Of a DNA stretch of 64,000 nt, positions 21,201 to 33,615 are shown one piece after another; the stretch's first letter is position 1, and the number at the start of each line of letters is the position of its first letter. This DNA is from Epichloe hybrida. Lineage: Eukaryota; Ascomycota; Sordariomycetes; Hypocreales; Clavicipitaceae. The DNA lies in contig JAFEKR010000052.1 of NCBI GenBank assembly GCA_019022495.1, positions 213,359-277,358 of the forward strand, given 5' to 3'. Below the pieces are notes generated by a model. That model saw nothing but the letters and a program-made list of their open reading frames with translations, had not been told where the DNA came from and did not search any database. The position numbers and the translations under genes are program-made.

Positions 21201-22333
21201 TGAGCGATAGCATTGACTTGAGGAACATGGTACGTCAAACCATTATGAAAGAGACGGGCGCGGCTGCCGAGGACTTGACGCCCACCACATGCTTGGCTGA
21301 TGTCGGGATCGATTCCCTCCTGGGCCTCACTCTCCTCGATTCACTGGGCGAACGCTTCGACACAGTGGTACCGAACGGTCTCTTGCTGGAGAGCGAGACG
21401 TTGGAAGGCCTCGAGATTGCGCTGGGAAAGTTCCTAGGCCTGGAGGTTCCCGGCTCCTCCTCCGAGAAACCGGAGCTTGACAGCATCGTTTCCGCGGCGC
21501 CTCACGCAACCTCCATCGCCCTCGCGCGTGCCAAGACCAAGACGCCCGACCAGAGTCGGGTCCTGTTCCTTTTGCCCGACGGCTCCGGCTCGGCGGCCTC
21601 GTACGCGACGCTCGCCAGGCTGGATCCCAGCATGACCGTGTACGGCATCAACTGCCCGTGGCGGACCACACCAGAGGAGATGATCCGGTCGGGGGTGAAG
21701 ACGCACCAGCTGGTCGCCAAGATGGTCATGGAGATCCGACGACTCCAGCCGCGCGGGCCATACCACCTGGGCGGATGGTCGGCCGGCGGCATCTTCGCCT
21801 TTGAGGCGGCACGGCAGCTGATGGCGTCGGGCGAGGCCATCGAGAACTTGTTGTTGGTGGACGCGCCGAACCCCGTCGGCATCGAGAACCCGCCCGCGCG
21901 CATGTTCGACTTTTTCGATAGCATAGGCCTCTTCGGGGACATGGGCGGTAGCGGTGGCAGCAAGGTTGTGCCGAGGTGGCTGCGCCGTCACTTCGATGCC
22001 ACCGTCCACATGCTGGACGGGTACGATCCGGAGCCGCTCCCCAACGCGCCTCCCACCACCGTCATCTACGCACGGGACGGCGTGTGCAAGGACGGGAGGA
22101 ACGGGAATGGTCCCTGGATCGAAACCAGTCCCGATGACCCGCGAGAGATGCTCTGGCTGCTGCACAACCGAACCGACTTCTCGGCCGATGGCTGGAGAGC
22201 CCTGGTCGGTAAGAGCAACGTGTCTGTGCACGTCTTGGATGACGTCAACCATTTCTCCATGATGAACGAGGGGGGACACATGGAGGTTATGCGCCGGCAA
22301 ATTCGGCAGGCTGTCTTGAAGCAATCATGTTGA
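15261..22333 (+). CDS. Non-reducing polyketide synthase SAT-KS-AT-PT-ACP-ACP-TE
   Basis: Six exons: 15261-15571, 15665-16960, 17085-17278, 17401-19667, 19764-20528, 20645-22333; all junctions keep frame, giving 2173 residues. Domains (approximate): SAT 1-375 with [10 protein letters not shown] (GXCXG); KS 383-810 with DTACSSS (Cys about 551), EMHGTGTQ and [11 protein letters not shown]; malonyl-AT from 910 with FTGQGS and GHSLGEY (Ser about 1003); product template 1320-1600 with catalytic His about 1346 (RGHLVNG) and Asp about 1534 ([10 protein letters not shown]); ACPs with LGLDSL (Ser 1713) and VGIDSL (Ser 1834); thioesterase/Claisen cyclase with GWSAGG (about 1989), DAPN and VNHFSM. No reducing domains. 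It iteratively condenses malonyl-CoA and releases an aromatic product such as a tetrahydroxynaphthalene or naphthopyrone; the architecture is that of pigment and melanin synthases. All catalytic residues look intact. A 12-Ser run sits inside AT and 12 Pro precede ACP1. Confidence 0.96.
18783..18818 (+). repeat. TCC/TCG repeat encoding 12 Ser inside the PKS AT domain
   Basis: Twelve consecutive TCC or TCG codons between PLLEE and CELTCVNQ, in the small subdomain of the acyltransferase. The run is an in-frame microsatellite expansion. Confidence 0.95.
20792..20827 (+). repeat. CCT/CCA repeat encoding 12 Pro before ACP1
   Basis: Seven CCT, four CCA and one CCT codon in a row between RPSL and AQSAARV, in the linker between PT and the first ACP. 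Linker length variation here is normally tolerated. Confidence 0.95.
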
Positions 22334-22895
22334 TGACACTGTTCTACTTCTTCTTCTTCTTCCTTTAGCGTCGTGCTTTGTTTTCACATACTCGGTTTCA
22401 AGATGGATACATACCTTGGACACGATTGCATCTCCGTTGGCGTTGAGAAAAAGTTTAGATCATTCCTGTCGCATTAGATTACATAGACAAATAGAGCAAA
22501 TGAATGTTAGAAAACCAACCAAATGTTCGCTGGCTTCATGATCCCCCAGACGCGTTATCTGTGAACATGATGACAAACGCGTTGCGCAACCGCAAATGTG
22601 GCCCGGCAAAAGGTCGGCCCGCGCGATAGGGCGAGGTGGCCTCTTATCACGTGGCCCGAAGATAGACCTCTGAGATAACTTCTTTTTTCCTCCCTTTCTT
22701 CTGCAGACTAGAATAGGATAATGTGATTTAGTACTATTCTTTGGTCTTGACACGCACGAAGCCTCCTAGTAAATATCCTGTGATACCAACAGATCTTTCC
22801 CCGAAGCGAAAAAAGGCTGCACGACCAGGTAATCAATCGCAAACAGTTCAACAGGTCTCAACCCCATAGGCCATCATGATGGCATCAACCATTTT
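22334..22895. other. Intergenic region 3' of the PKS
   Basis: Contains a CTT repeat just after the stop (22345-22362), probable PKS 3' UTR and T-rich stretches. No gene supported. Confidence 0.45.
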
Positions 22896-23660
22896 CTAAG
22901 CGATACGAGGCAACGCCATCCTCAAGCGGCCGTAAGCAATGGCAAATCTGTACACCTCCGTGATGCTTCCCGCGCAGCCGAGAAGTTCCCCTGCGCGCTT
23001 GAGCAAAGAATCCGACTTGTCGTCCAACTCGCGTCCCCAACCAGGTTTCTTGTCCGCGTCCAGAAGCCGGGCGTGCCACAAGCTGTGTATCTTCTCACAA
23101 ACGATGTCGCCCAGCACATCGCAGACACCTAGAGGCTGCTATGCACTCATCTGGCTCTCGGCGTCCTCAATCGTGTCAAAGTAGACGTCAAAGAAGTGAT
23201 TGGGCGCCGAGTCCGGGAGAGACGATTTGATCTCGTGCGTTCTCTACCTTGTTCATGGCGTTGAGAATACGCGAGAGAGATGCGATAAAAGACCGATCCT
23301 GTCCGGAAAGCTCGTCTTGAAGGTTGGGAACTGCGGCGTAAGCATGCTCCTTAAGGGCCTCTGAATGGCCGCTGTATGCGTTCTTGCCCTTGAGCCAGTT
23401 GACGCCTGTGAGGGCCGAGTGGATGTAGTTCTTATGTGACGACTGTCTCAAATCTAACGTTGTTCGCAGCAGCAAGCGAGATGTAACCACTGACTTCTAA
23501 CGTAACCTAATACGTCAACTCGACGACTCTTAGGTCGTAGAGCCTAGTGCTAGCCGCGTGCTCGCTATTAAAGACCTCGTGCAGCTTGGCAGAGGACGAG
23601 CTAATGAGGTCTAGGGCGTCCTGTGAGGGCTAGTAGTTGGGAATGACCTAGTATACGAAG
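22896..23660 (-). pseudogene. Decayed gene of unknown family with RIP-like stops
   Basis: On the minus strand, peptide-like blocks are readable across several interruptions: LDLISSSSAKLHEVFNSEHA (about 23610-23550), TGVNWLKGKNAYSGHSEALK and IASLSRILNAMNKVENARDQ (to about 23235), a frame change or intron, NHFFDVYFDTIEDAESQMSA, an in-frame TAG, then VLGDIVCEKIHSLWHARLLD and AGSITEVYRFAIAYGRLRMA, and a final TAG. At least one TAG is followed by CAG, as expected for CAG to TAG. The upstream part (23500-23660) is strikingly rich in TpA and poor in CpA on the plus strand. I do not recognise the family. It sits between the PKS and the GMC oxidoreductase and may be a lost cluster gene or a former repeat copy. 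Confidence 0.6.
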
Positions 23661-24689
23661 CTAGCTAGTGCGGATGTAAGAGGATATTCCCCAAGCCGCC
23701 GCTTTGACGTTGCCCACGTCCGAGGAGGGCGCGCGTGTTGATTGTCCCGGTTCTACCACACGCACTACACGGGCTGGATAAGACAGAAGTGTCGTCGTTT
23801 CGCGCAATGTAGAGGCATCCGGACTTGAGAGACAGCAGGGCAGTATCGGTGTGCCGCATCTTGCGAGTACAAATCATGCTCGTCGCCGTCATTGGCTTAA
23901 TAGAAAATCAATCAGTTATACGACTTGGACGGTTGGTTCGAGAATTTGGGGGGCGGGTTATCACACGAGGTCAAAGCTGCCTCGAATGAAAAAATAACAG
24001 GGTCAAAGCATAATGTCTGTGTTACAATGTTCCCAACCCCAGATTCCGTATGGATTATCAGCTCGAAGCCCACTCGAGGATCGAAGCCCACTCGACGAGC
24101 TTGTTCACTTATTGAGTCAGGGCATCTCTTGTTCGTCCACGTAGCTGGCGGAGAACTGCTTAAAGCAGCCCCTTTTATTTCACCCTTACGCGACCCGTAT
24201 GTATATGCTGAGACACTTGCCAAATATCGCCGCTGCTCGGGGCACTTCAACAGAGAAGTCTCGGTCGGCATGGCAAGGCATGCCTTTGAGCTCCCCGTCT
24301 CAAATGACCAAGTATGCGCAAATCGTGCGTAACGTACCACATGAGCGACGTCAAGGTCCAAGAGGTTGAAGTCTTCATGAGGTCCAGACTCTCGGCCGCT
24401 GGCCGAATGAACCAAGTAAGCAAGAATGTATATATATATATATATGAATTCCTCAAGCAACACAGGGTTATGTACATGGCAAGGGGCAAACGCAGGTCAG
24501 CGAGAATGACACTTTTCGCAAAAGAGTTCCTTATCAACATCAGTTCGAAAGTTCGGTACAGGTATGTAGAATACAAAATTATTTTCGCAACGAGTCACTG
24601 CCGGAAATGACTAACACAAGTCAAGACGGCTTCGTCAACAAGATTCCTCCCCTCTGTACATTCCTCGCCCCCAGCTTCCTTCCAAGCCA
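23661..24689. other. AT-richer intergenic remnant region
   Basis: About 1 kb before the GMC oxidoreductase stop. It contains a local direct duplication of TCGAAGCCCACTCGA (about 24063-24095) and an (AT)n run at 24429-24445. Fragmentary open frames on both strands show no family motif; part may belong to the same decayed sequence as its neighbour. Confidence 0.45.
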
Positions 24690-26615
24690 TCACTTGTTCT
24701 GACTCAAAATCACGTCCGCCGCCTTCTCCCCCACAATGTACGTCGATACCGCCGTGAATGTACCAGGGATTCTCGGGTAGACACTCGCATCCACGACGCG
24801 CAGCGCCCTGACGCCCCTGACGCGGAAACTCGAGTCCAGCACCGCCATGGGATCGTTGTCGGCGCCGATGGGGCACGTTGAAGAAGCGTGGTGACCCCAG
24901 GCTGTATCCCTGGCGTACGTCTTGATGTCCTCGTCCGACTGGATGTGCTCTCCGGGCAACGTCTCCTGAACAGCGACGGGCTGTCGCTTGAAAGCATCCC
25001 TGGCCACACCGATGGCCTCGCGAATGGCAGTCAGATCTGCGGCGTAGTCGCCCGAGCCGGTATCGAAGTAGTTGTACGTGATGTCGGGCGTGTCCAGGGG
25101 GTCGGCGGAGAGAAGCTTGACGTGGCCGGCCGTGTTTCGGGGGTGGGCCTTGAGAATGGCCCAGGTGAAGAGGTTGTGGTCGGCGGTGATGTTGTGGCTG
25201 TAGCCGGGGAAGTACCCTCTGAAGTTGACGGGCCCGCCGAAAACAAAGGCATCGTACTCGCTGGATTGGGAAGACTTCATGAGCATGGCGGCCGCGAAGC
25301 CGCTGGAGACGTATGCGCCGCGGTCGCCAAGGAAAGGGTGCTCCCAGCGGTCGAGGCAGGGATCCGGGTCGGAAAAGGTGCAGCCCTCGAGGAAGTTCCA
25401 GTCTGACTGGAGGCGGCCCTGCACGGCAACTTCGTAGTGGTCCTGGAGGTTGGTTCCCACGCCTGGGAGATGCTTGACGACCTTGATGCCGAACTTGTCC
25501 AGCTCGTCGGCCGGCCCCACGCCGCTGAGCTTGAGGATCTGGGGGGAGTTGTATGCTCCGCCCGCGAGGATGACTTCCTTGGAGGCCGTCGCGGATCCAG
25601 GCGTCCCGCGGCCGGCAGACTTGGACCTCGGACTGGCCTTGTAGAGGTATTCGCCGTCCAGGAACTCGACGCCCGTGGCGCGGGGCTCACGGCCGCTCTC
25701 GTCAAACACCACCTTGGTGACGTGGCAGTTCATACGCACGTCGAGGGGGTACTTCTTGCTGCCGTCGCGGTTCTTGGCGTCCCTTACGGCAACGATGAAT
25801 TCTCGCGACCCACGGCGTTCTCCGTTCTCGGCAGAGAGGGGGATCTGAAAGTAGCCACCGTCCCGATCGCGAGCTTCCGAGTCCTCATTCGCATCGCCCA
25901 GGAGGACGTTGAGCAAATTCGGCAGCAGTCTGGTCCAGTTGCCCAAGGCGAAGCTCCCGCCGAGAATCATGCTCAAGAGCTTGGGGTCCTGGAGGGGAAT
26001 TTCGAGCGGTGCGCGACTCGTGTCTAGCCATCCGTCGTAGCCGTGACCCTTGGCCGAGGGCAACAGGTACTTGTTGTTCTCCAGCCTCACAAAGTACTTG
26101 CGCATGTTGTCTGGAGCCCAAGAGGCATCACCTGTCAGAGAAGCAACATACTGGAAATCGCTCCTATGGGGGTAGATGGCTACCAGGGCATTGTGAGCAG
26201 TGCATCCGCCCAGGGTTCTGGTGCGAGGATACAAGGTCCCCAGAATCTTCGAGCCCTCGGGGGGGCTCAGTCCGGTGTACAGCTTGCCCTCGGGCGTGGT
26301 ATAGGACGTTTTGTAGTCTCGAGCCTGGCGAGCGTCATCGGCATAGTGTCGCACGAAGAAGTTCCACGCCAGCTTTTCGTCTTCGGACGCTTTCGCATTG
26401 TACGAAGGGACGGTATAGTTTGGATTTTGGCCTTGGTCATCTCCGGCTTCTATGAGGAGCGTTTTGTGACCAGCCAGGGCGAGACGAGCGGCCAAGGGGC
26501 CGCCGCCGGCACCGGAGCCGACGACAACGTATTCATACGATGTCAGATGAACGGCGGCAGCGAGATTGAACAAGAGAGAGATGCCTATCAAGGCACTGCT
26601 CCATGATGAAAACAT
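24690..26615 (-). CDS. GMC oxidoreductase (FAD-dependent), probably secreted
   Basis: A single intronless frame of 641 residues, the usual length. A hydrophobic N-terminus (ALIGISLLFNLAAAV) looks like a signal peptide. The FAD-binding VVVGSGAGGGPLAARLA (residues 30-46) and LLIEAGD follow at once, then GGCTAHNALVAIYP, the GMC signature region GGAYNSPQILKLSGVGP, and the C-terminal WGHHASSTCPIG (active-site His) and DASVYPRIPGTFTAVSTYIVGEKAAD. Family role: flavin-dependent oxidation of alcohols or phenolic/alicyclic substrates. Several fungal metabolite clusters contain such enzymes for a late oxidation. An upstream TTG-initiated extension to 26645 was rejected in favour of the ATG at 26615. Membership in the cluster is inference from position. 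The 3' neighbour is the decayed gene. Confidence 0.92.
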   Translation of the reverse strand: MFSSWSSALIGISLLFNLAAAVHLTSYEYVVVGSGAGGGPLAARLALAGHKTLLIEAGDDQGQNPNYTVPSYNAKASEDEKLAWNFFVRHYADDARQARDYKTSYTTPEGKLYTGLSPPEGSKILGTLYPRTRTLGGCTAHNALVAIYPHRSDFQYVASLTGDASWAPDNMRKYFVRLENNKYLLPSAKGHGYDGWLDTSRAPLEIPLQDPKLLSMILGGSFALGNWTRLLPNLLNVLLGDANEDSEARDRDGGYFQIPLSAENGERRGSREFIVAVRDAKNRDGSKKYPLDVRMNCHVTKVVFDESGREPRATGVEFLDGEYLYKASPRSKSAGRGTPGSATASKEVILAGGAYNSPQILKLSGVGPADELDKFGIKVVKHLPGVGTNLQDHYEVAVQGRLQSDWNFLEGCTFSDPDPCLDRWEHPFLGDRGAYVSSGFAAAMLMKSSQSSEYDAFVFGGPVNFRGYFPGYSHNITADHNLFTWAILKAHPRNTAGHVKLLSADPLDTPDITYNYFDTGSGDYAADLTAIREAIGVARDAFKRQPVAVQETLPGEHIQSDEDIKTYARDTAWGHHASSTCPIGADNDPMAVLDSSFRVRGVRALRVVDASVYPRIPGTFTAVSTYIVGEKAADVILSQNK

Positions 26616-27633
26616 GGTGAGACCACTTGCAGGAAACCGAGACAATCCTTTGACAATTCCAGACCTGATCCAGCCTTACATATAAGCAATCGTTTCGATG
26701 AGAGCAGCGGAATAATCAACGGGCACCCCATGCTGTCGGTCCATCTACCCCGTTATAATACTCTCGGATGCAGCCAGGGGCTGGCTTGAATTGGAGTCCG
26801 CCCCCCCCCCCCCTTGGGGGCCGTTCCACCAGCTAAACGATTGGCAAATCATTTGAAAAAAGAACAAAAAAAGAAAACCCACTTGATGGTTCCTCGTGAT
26901 GCAGGGCAGCAAGCAATAATCAATAATGCTACTCACAAGGAAACTCGCCAACCCCGTTCGGTGCCAAAAGACTCCGTGGGATGTCATGAAAGCATCATAG
27001 ATGGTCGTCATGGTGAGGGAACCCGATGCTCTGCCTCCCATCGCGATCTCAGCTTGTCAGCCTGCTTCGGTCTACGCGCGACGGCGTCATCACACGGCGT
27101 CATCACCAGGGGACTTGGAGATTCTGTGCCAAGCCATGGCTGACTTTCGAGAACTTTGCACCCGCTTTGGCCATGGCACGGGCCGCGGCCTTTCGCAAAC
27201 ATGGACAGGAGAAGCTCAGCGTGGGCTGGGTCCCGAAATTAATTAAACCTTATGGCCGGGCTCGGACATCTCTGCCCCGTAATTAATAAAATAACACGGA
27301 TTAACCCACCAAGAGTCCGGCTCAGCCGCCCGGTCCGCCGAGGACAATCACGTGGCGCAAACTTTCGCTTTCGGCCACATCGTAAGCAAGCACGTGATTT
27401 TTCCGTACACTTGTTAATACCAAGTGCCTCTCACATTCTATGTTGATTCCAGGTCACCCGAATTCGGCCACGCTTACAATGACGTGCACGGATTCATTCG
27501 TCCATGAATGACTATCACTGATGCTTTTCCATCAAATGTACAGCAAAGATCAACCCCCGCAAACGCCCCCGGTCCTTTAATCTATCATTCACGTCCGACT
27601 AACTGATCGGAATGCGCGCCAGTACATACATGG
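26616..27633. other. Intergenic region between island and core genes
   Basis: About 1 kb from the GMC start to the SNU114 stop. A weak TATATG (minus, 26679-26684) lies 64 bp before the GMC ATG; a C-run followed by a G-run at about 26802-26820 could form a small hairpin. This is the right-hand edge of the accessory island. No gene supported. Confidence 0.5.
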
Positions 27634-30600
27634 TCATGCATCTCCGAGCATTCCGCTCTCCATCAGACTCTGGTAAAATTCGGGCTCCAAGAACGTCTTG
27701 ACGCTGACGTCCTCGCTCAATCCCTTCCGCCTTCTCGTCTTGAGGACGAAATCCCTCGCTGTGGCCTGTGCAGAGGCGGGCTGCAGCGGGCGCAGGATCT
27801 GGTCACGGTCCAACGGATCGCCTGGCACGATGCTCCAATTGTCAAAGAGCAAGCTGACCATGGAGCTACCTTGAGTCTTGATCCTCAGATCCGTCTCGAA
27901 CCCAAAACTATCAATGACGGGGATCAACCCATTGACACGATACAGAGGCGTGCCGGCAACAGGGCCATCGGACAAAACATGGCCACGACGTCGGGCCAGC
28001 ACATTGTAGACCTCGGTGTGGGAGTCTTCAGGTCCAGTGACGGACACTGCGTAGACGGGCTCCATGAGGCGGGGGGAGGCCATCAGAAATGAGGAATAGC
28101 ATGCTCGTCGTGAGGTTGGGATGATTTGACCGCCACCACGGAAGATGGCTTCTCCGGCCAACGAAACATCCGTGACCTTGAATTTGGTGTTGCGAATGGC
28201 TGGCCAGGTCAGCAAGGTGTTCACATCCTATCGTATCATAGGTGGAGTAAAGCGGTGGAGGAGGACTTACGTTCTTCACACAGGGGCCCCTCTCGGGTCG
28301 CCCAGCTAAAGCCTTGCCGAATGGATTCCTTGACCGTGTTGAGAAGCTTCTTGTCAACCTATACAAGATGAAAATGGTCAAGTTAGGTGCGGGCCAAAAT
28401 ATGCAAGTTTGACGGTTTGGCTCACCTCTGTTGGCAAAGTGTCATCCAGCAGGATGTTGGGTCCCATCTCGTCGGGTCCAAAGGCCCAGATACTTCGCGC
28501 CGCCAGCTTGTCCCAGCCATGGAAGTCTTCGAAGAATTTGGCAGTCTTTCTGATGGGGTCACGAATCTTTACCGCGCCACTCTCAATATCCGTCGAGATA
28601 CCCTTTTCCAATTGCTCAGCAACCATTGTAATCTTGTTTTTCTTGTTTGGCGTGATGGCGTAGCACTTGGTCGCAGATGTCTCGACCACCGTTTCGCAGA
28701 ATCGCGTCACGGGATCAGAGACCTTGATGTCCATGTCGGCATAGAGCCTTCTGAGGTCGTGGAGAACACAATCCATGTACAACTCCCCCGTGCCAAGGAT
28801 GATGTGTTCCCCGGACTCTTCCACCTTGGTCTCGATGAGAGGGTATGACTTCTGTACTTTTCGTAGACCGTCCAACATCTTGGGCAGTTCAGATGGGTTG
28901 ATAGGTTCCACCGCAACCTTCAGCACTGACTGTGTGAAATGCGTTATCGGTTTGAAAATGAAAGCGTCCTCCTCATCCTCGAACTTGGGAGCCACAATCG
29001 TCGCAGACTTGACTATCGAGTTGTCTACACCGCTGAGCAAAACCAGACTGCCAGCCGGCACGCCGTCTGTGGGAATGTTGTACCTTGTTTCCCCGATGAA
29101 AACCTCACCAATGGTACCCAAGGTCATGTCTTCCTCATCATCAAGCGAGTAGCCCTCTCCAAGCACCCGCACAGGCATGCCTGGTTTTGCGGTACCGCTC
29201 AGCACACGCCCGAATGAGTAAAAGCTCTTGGCATCCGACGCATTGAAAAGCTTGGTGATGTGAATGACCAACGGGCCGTCCTGGTCACACGACTTCATGG
29301 ACCCGGCGATTTTTGTGTCAAGGGGGCCCGTGTAATGCCGCTCCAGGAGCCTTTCGGCACCTTGCGTTGGTGAGGGGACGTGCTGGACAATCATGTCGAC
29401 GAAGCCGGTTGACGGGCCAAAAAACTGTTCGCACACAAGTTTCAATATATCCTTGGCATCTGACTTGTACTGTGCTGGTTTCAATTGGATGCCCAACGAC
29501 GCCAAAACAGGCTTGAGGTCTCCAGGGGTGTTGCTGATAGAGTGCGTGAAGAGCTTGTAGATGGGTTCCAATACGAAGTGGACAAATGACCGTGTGGCAC
29601 GTTCCTCGACGGGCTTTCGTGTGAATGATCGCTTCTTTGGGTTGAAGTACACATCACCCCAAAGTCTTTTGGCGAAGTCTTCCGTGTTCATGTCCCCATA
29701 TGCATCGGTGTACATCTTTGCAAAAGATGGGAGTGTGAAGCACCAGCCAAGATCTGCGCAAGAAAAGAGGACGTTTCCCTTTTCCGGACTGATTCGCTTT
29801 GAGACTGCCTGTGTGGGTGCTGTGTTGGTGATGACTGTGTTGACCTCCTCGATTACATGTTTCAGCTTGAAGTAGGCGTCCTTCGGCGGCAGCTTCAATT
29901 CCAGGATCAAGCGGTCCATCTTGTTGACTATCAATGTCATGGGAATGTCCTCCAATACAGCGTGCTTTATGATCTGCTCCGTATTCACCTGCACACCTTC
30001 TACCACGTCGACAACCAGACATACTCCGTCGACTAACCTGAATGCGGCGGCCACTTCGTCCACAAAGTTGACATGACCGGGGGTGTCGACGACGTTGACG
30101 AGATGAGACTTGCCCTTGCTGCTCTGAAGAACAAGGCTCATGGGAGAGGCTTTTATTGAAATGCCCCGTTCGCGTTCCAATATATGTACATCTGTATATC
30201 GCAGCTTTTCGTCGCGCTTCCGTCCGCTTCGCTTGTCGAGCTTCTCCGCAATGTCGTGGGTTTGCATGACGAGCATGTCCATGAATGATGTCTTTCCATG
30301 GTGCAGGTGACCAGCTAAAGCAACATTTCGTGTTTGCTCGGGAAAATTCATCAAATCCATCATGAATTCGCGATCAAAGAAAACGGGAGGGAGGTCGACT
30401 TCTTCAATATTGAACTTCTTTTGCTCGATGGGGGCGATTATTGGCTGGGTCAGGGGCTGGGCATCCTCCTCTTCCACTCTTGTCTCTACATCCTCGCCGT
30501 ATACTTGCTGAGCAGTCGGATAATATTGCTTATCTTCGTGGAGGATCACAGCGTTTGAAGGTCCATCTGAGGCGCATCGGTGATTAGCGCTGCGTCCGGC

Positions 30601-30860
30601 TTCGGAAAGAAAAAGGAGGGCTTGACGAACCATCGACCTCCATCAGCTCTTCACCTGTGACTCTCCCGGGGTGTATAGATTCATTATCGTAAACATAATC
30701 ACCAGCGTCGACACCAGCCTCAGACGCTGCCTCGGACTCGACTTCCTCCCCAATGAAGTTACCGAACCTACAAGACAGCAAGTCAGTACTTCGGCCACGA
30801 TGGGTTGCATGGCAATTGCGCTCGAAGAGATGACGCTCACTCGTCGTATAGATCATCCAT
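27634..30860 (-). CDS. SNU114: U5 snRNP GTPase SNU114 (EFTUD2/Cwf10)
   Basis: Five exons: 30860-30841, 30767-30631, 30566-28426, 28358-28271, 28199-27634, in frame to 983 residues. The acidic N-terminus ([35 protein letters not shown]) is specific to SNU114. The EF2-like GTPase domain has GHLHHGKTS (about 138), the RGISI switch, VDTPGHVNF (about 213) and NKMDR (about 268). EF2-like domains II-V follow, including [18 protein letters not shown] and, in the last exons, [12 protein letters not shown] and [17 protein letters not shown]. Role: nuclear spliceosome GTPase controlling Brr2/Prp8-dependent unwinding of U4/U6 and spliceosome disassembly. An essential single-copy gene in fungi. First exon of only 20 nt. 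It bounds the accessory island. Confidence 0.96.
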
Positions 30861-31420
30861 CTTTCCGTTGGGTAAATTCCAGGCGTCAGCGATTGATTGA
30901 CTTGCGGCGCGTTGAAACTGTCAGCTATCTGGGCGCCCCAAACCTGCTGTGCGCGCGCCGGTACCATTTTTTTGCATCGATAGCTCTGTTAGCTCTGTAA
31001 TAAGGCGGCATCACGTGCTAGTGCCTCCTTGATCTTATCGATCATCTTGTGGGTCGACGCGCTGGTGCGTTCCAACCAACGAGCCAATCTTGCAGACGAT
31101 GACGAAAACACTTTTTTTTTTTTATGCTGGCGCTTTGTGCATACAAATTTCGTTTCCAACGGCTTTGTAGTATGAATTGTGTCAGTTTCTGGCCTTGAGG
31201 CAGATTGATGTGCGGGCTTTCAGAGGCCCTGGCGCGAGAAATCACATTACACGGCGCCGGCGAATGAGGCGGTCTGGTGGGGGGAGGCCCGGGAGGGGCA
31301 GCATCAACTTGAAGTCGTTTTTCCCCTTTCCCATCTCCTGCCACTTTCTCCCATATCATTCCCCGCTCCCCCCCTAATCAGTTCCTTCTTCCAATTCATT
31401 AGCACGTCTTCACGGCCAAC
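30861..31420. other. Divergent promoter region SNU114 / acetyl-CoA thiolase
   Basis: 560 bp head-to-head region with a T-run at about 31113 and pyrimidine-rich stretches just before the thiolase ATG. No gene supported. Confidence 0.5.
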
Positions 31421-32907
<1,487 letters not shown>

Positions 32908-33615
32908 CTCGACGAATCCGCGCCACAAGTTCTCATTCACGAGTCTCCAAGACTGTAATGTAATGCCTTGACAAATGAATGAGCTTCCACGGTTTCGCCC
33001 GCACAAAGTGTCGGCACAAAGTGACGAACAAGGCGAGAATAATTAGATCAAAGTTGTTTCATCATCAATCGATCATTTGATACGCTCATAGACTACATAA
33101 CACAGCCGACCTAATTTCATCCATCCAGCCCCCCATACCGCTCCATTGTCACATGTTTCTTGTTCCATGCCGTGACAATATACTTGGCACGACCGCACCG
33201 TTACGAAACTGTGATGTTCAATCACAGTGCAAGTGAGTCATATTCGCATCTATTCAAGGACTATCACCCCGATAATTCATTTATTCGTATGCGGCTTGGA
33301 GAAGAGGGGGAAAGAAAAAGTCTGCCAGCCATGGGATTCAAGGCCACGACACCCTCGACGCCCATCCCCTTTAGGAATCGGATCTTGATTACAAGTAAGT
33401 ATACTGATTATAGGATGTCAATGCGCTAGTCCAAGCCTTATCATATTGTGTTCTGTCCCTCATGGGAGCCGTCTGCCTTTTCTCCAGCGAGAAACCGATG
33501 CCATGGAACTGAGTCGTTTTGAAACTCCTTCCACTGCGTGAGTGCAGAAGCATGTCGTGCCTTGTTCAAGTAGTCACCCTCGGAGGCAAGAAAAGCGGCG
33601 CCTCGCGAGATGCAC
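32908..33615. other. Convergent intergenic region
   Basis: 708 bp between 3' ends of the thiolase and the phosphotransferase genes. AT-rich patches, no RNA gene or repeat seen. Confidence 0.5.

Noticed and set aside
5870..22333. Plain DHN-melanin cluster
   Set aside because: Not fully excluded, but the prenyltransferase, the GMC oxidase, the odd SDR C-terminus and the Ser-to-Ala change argue for a different product.
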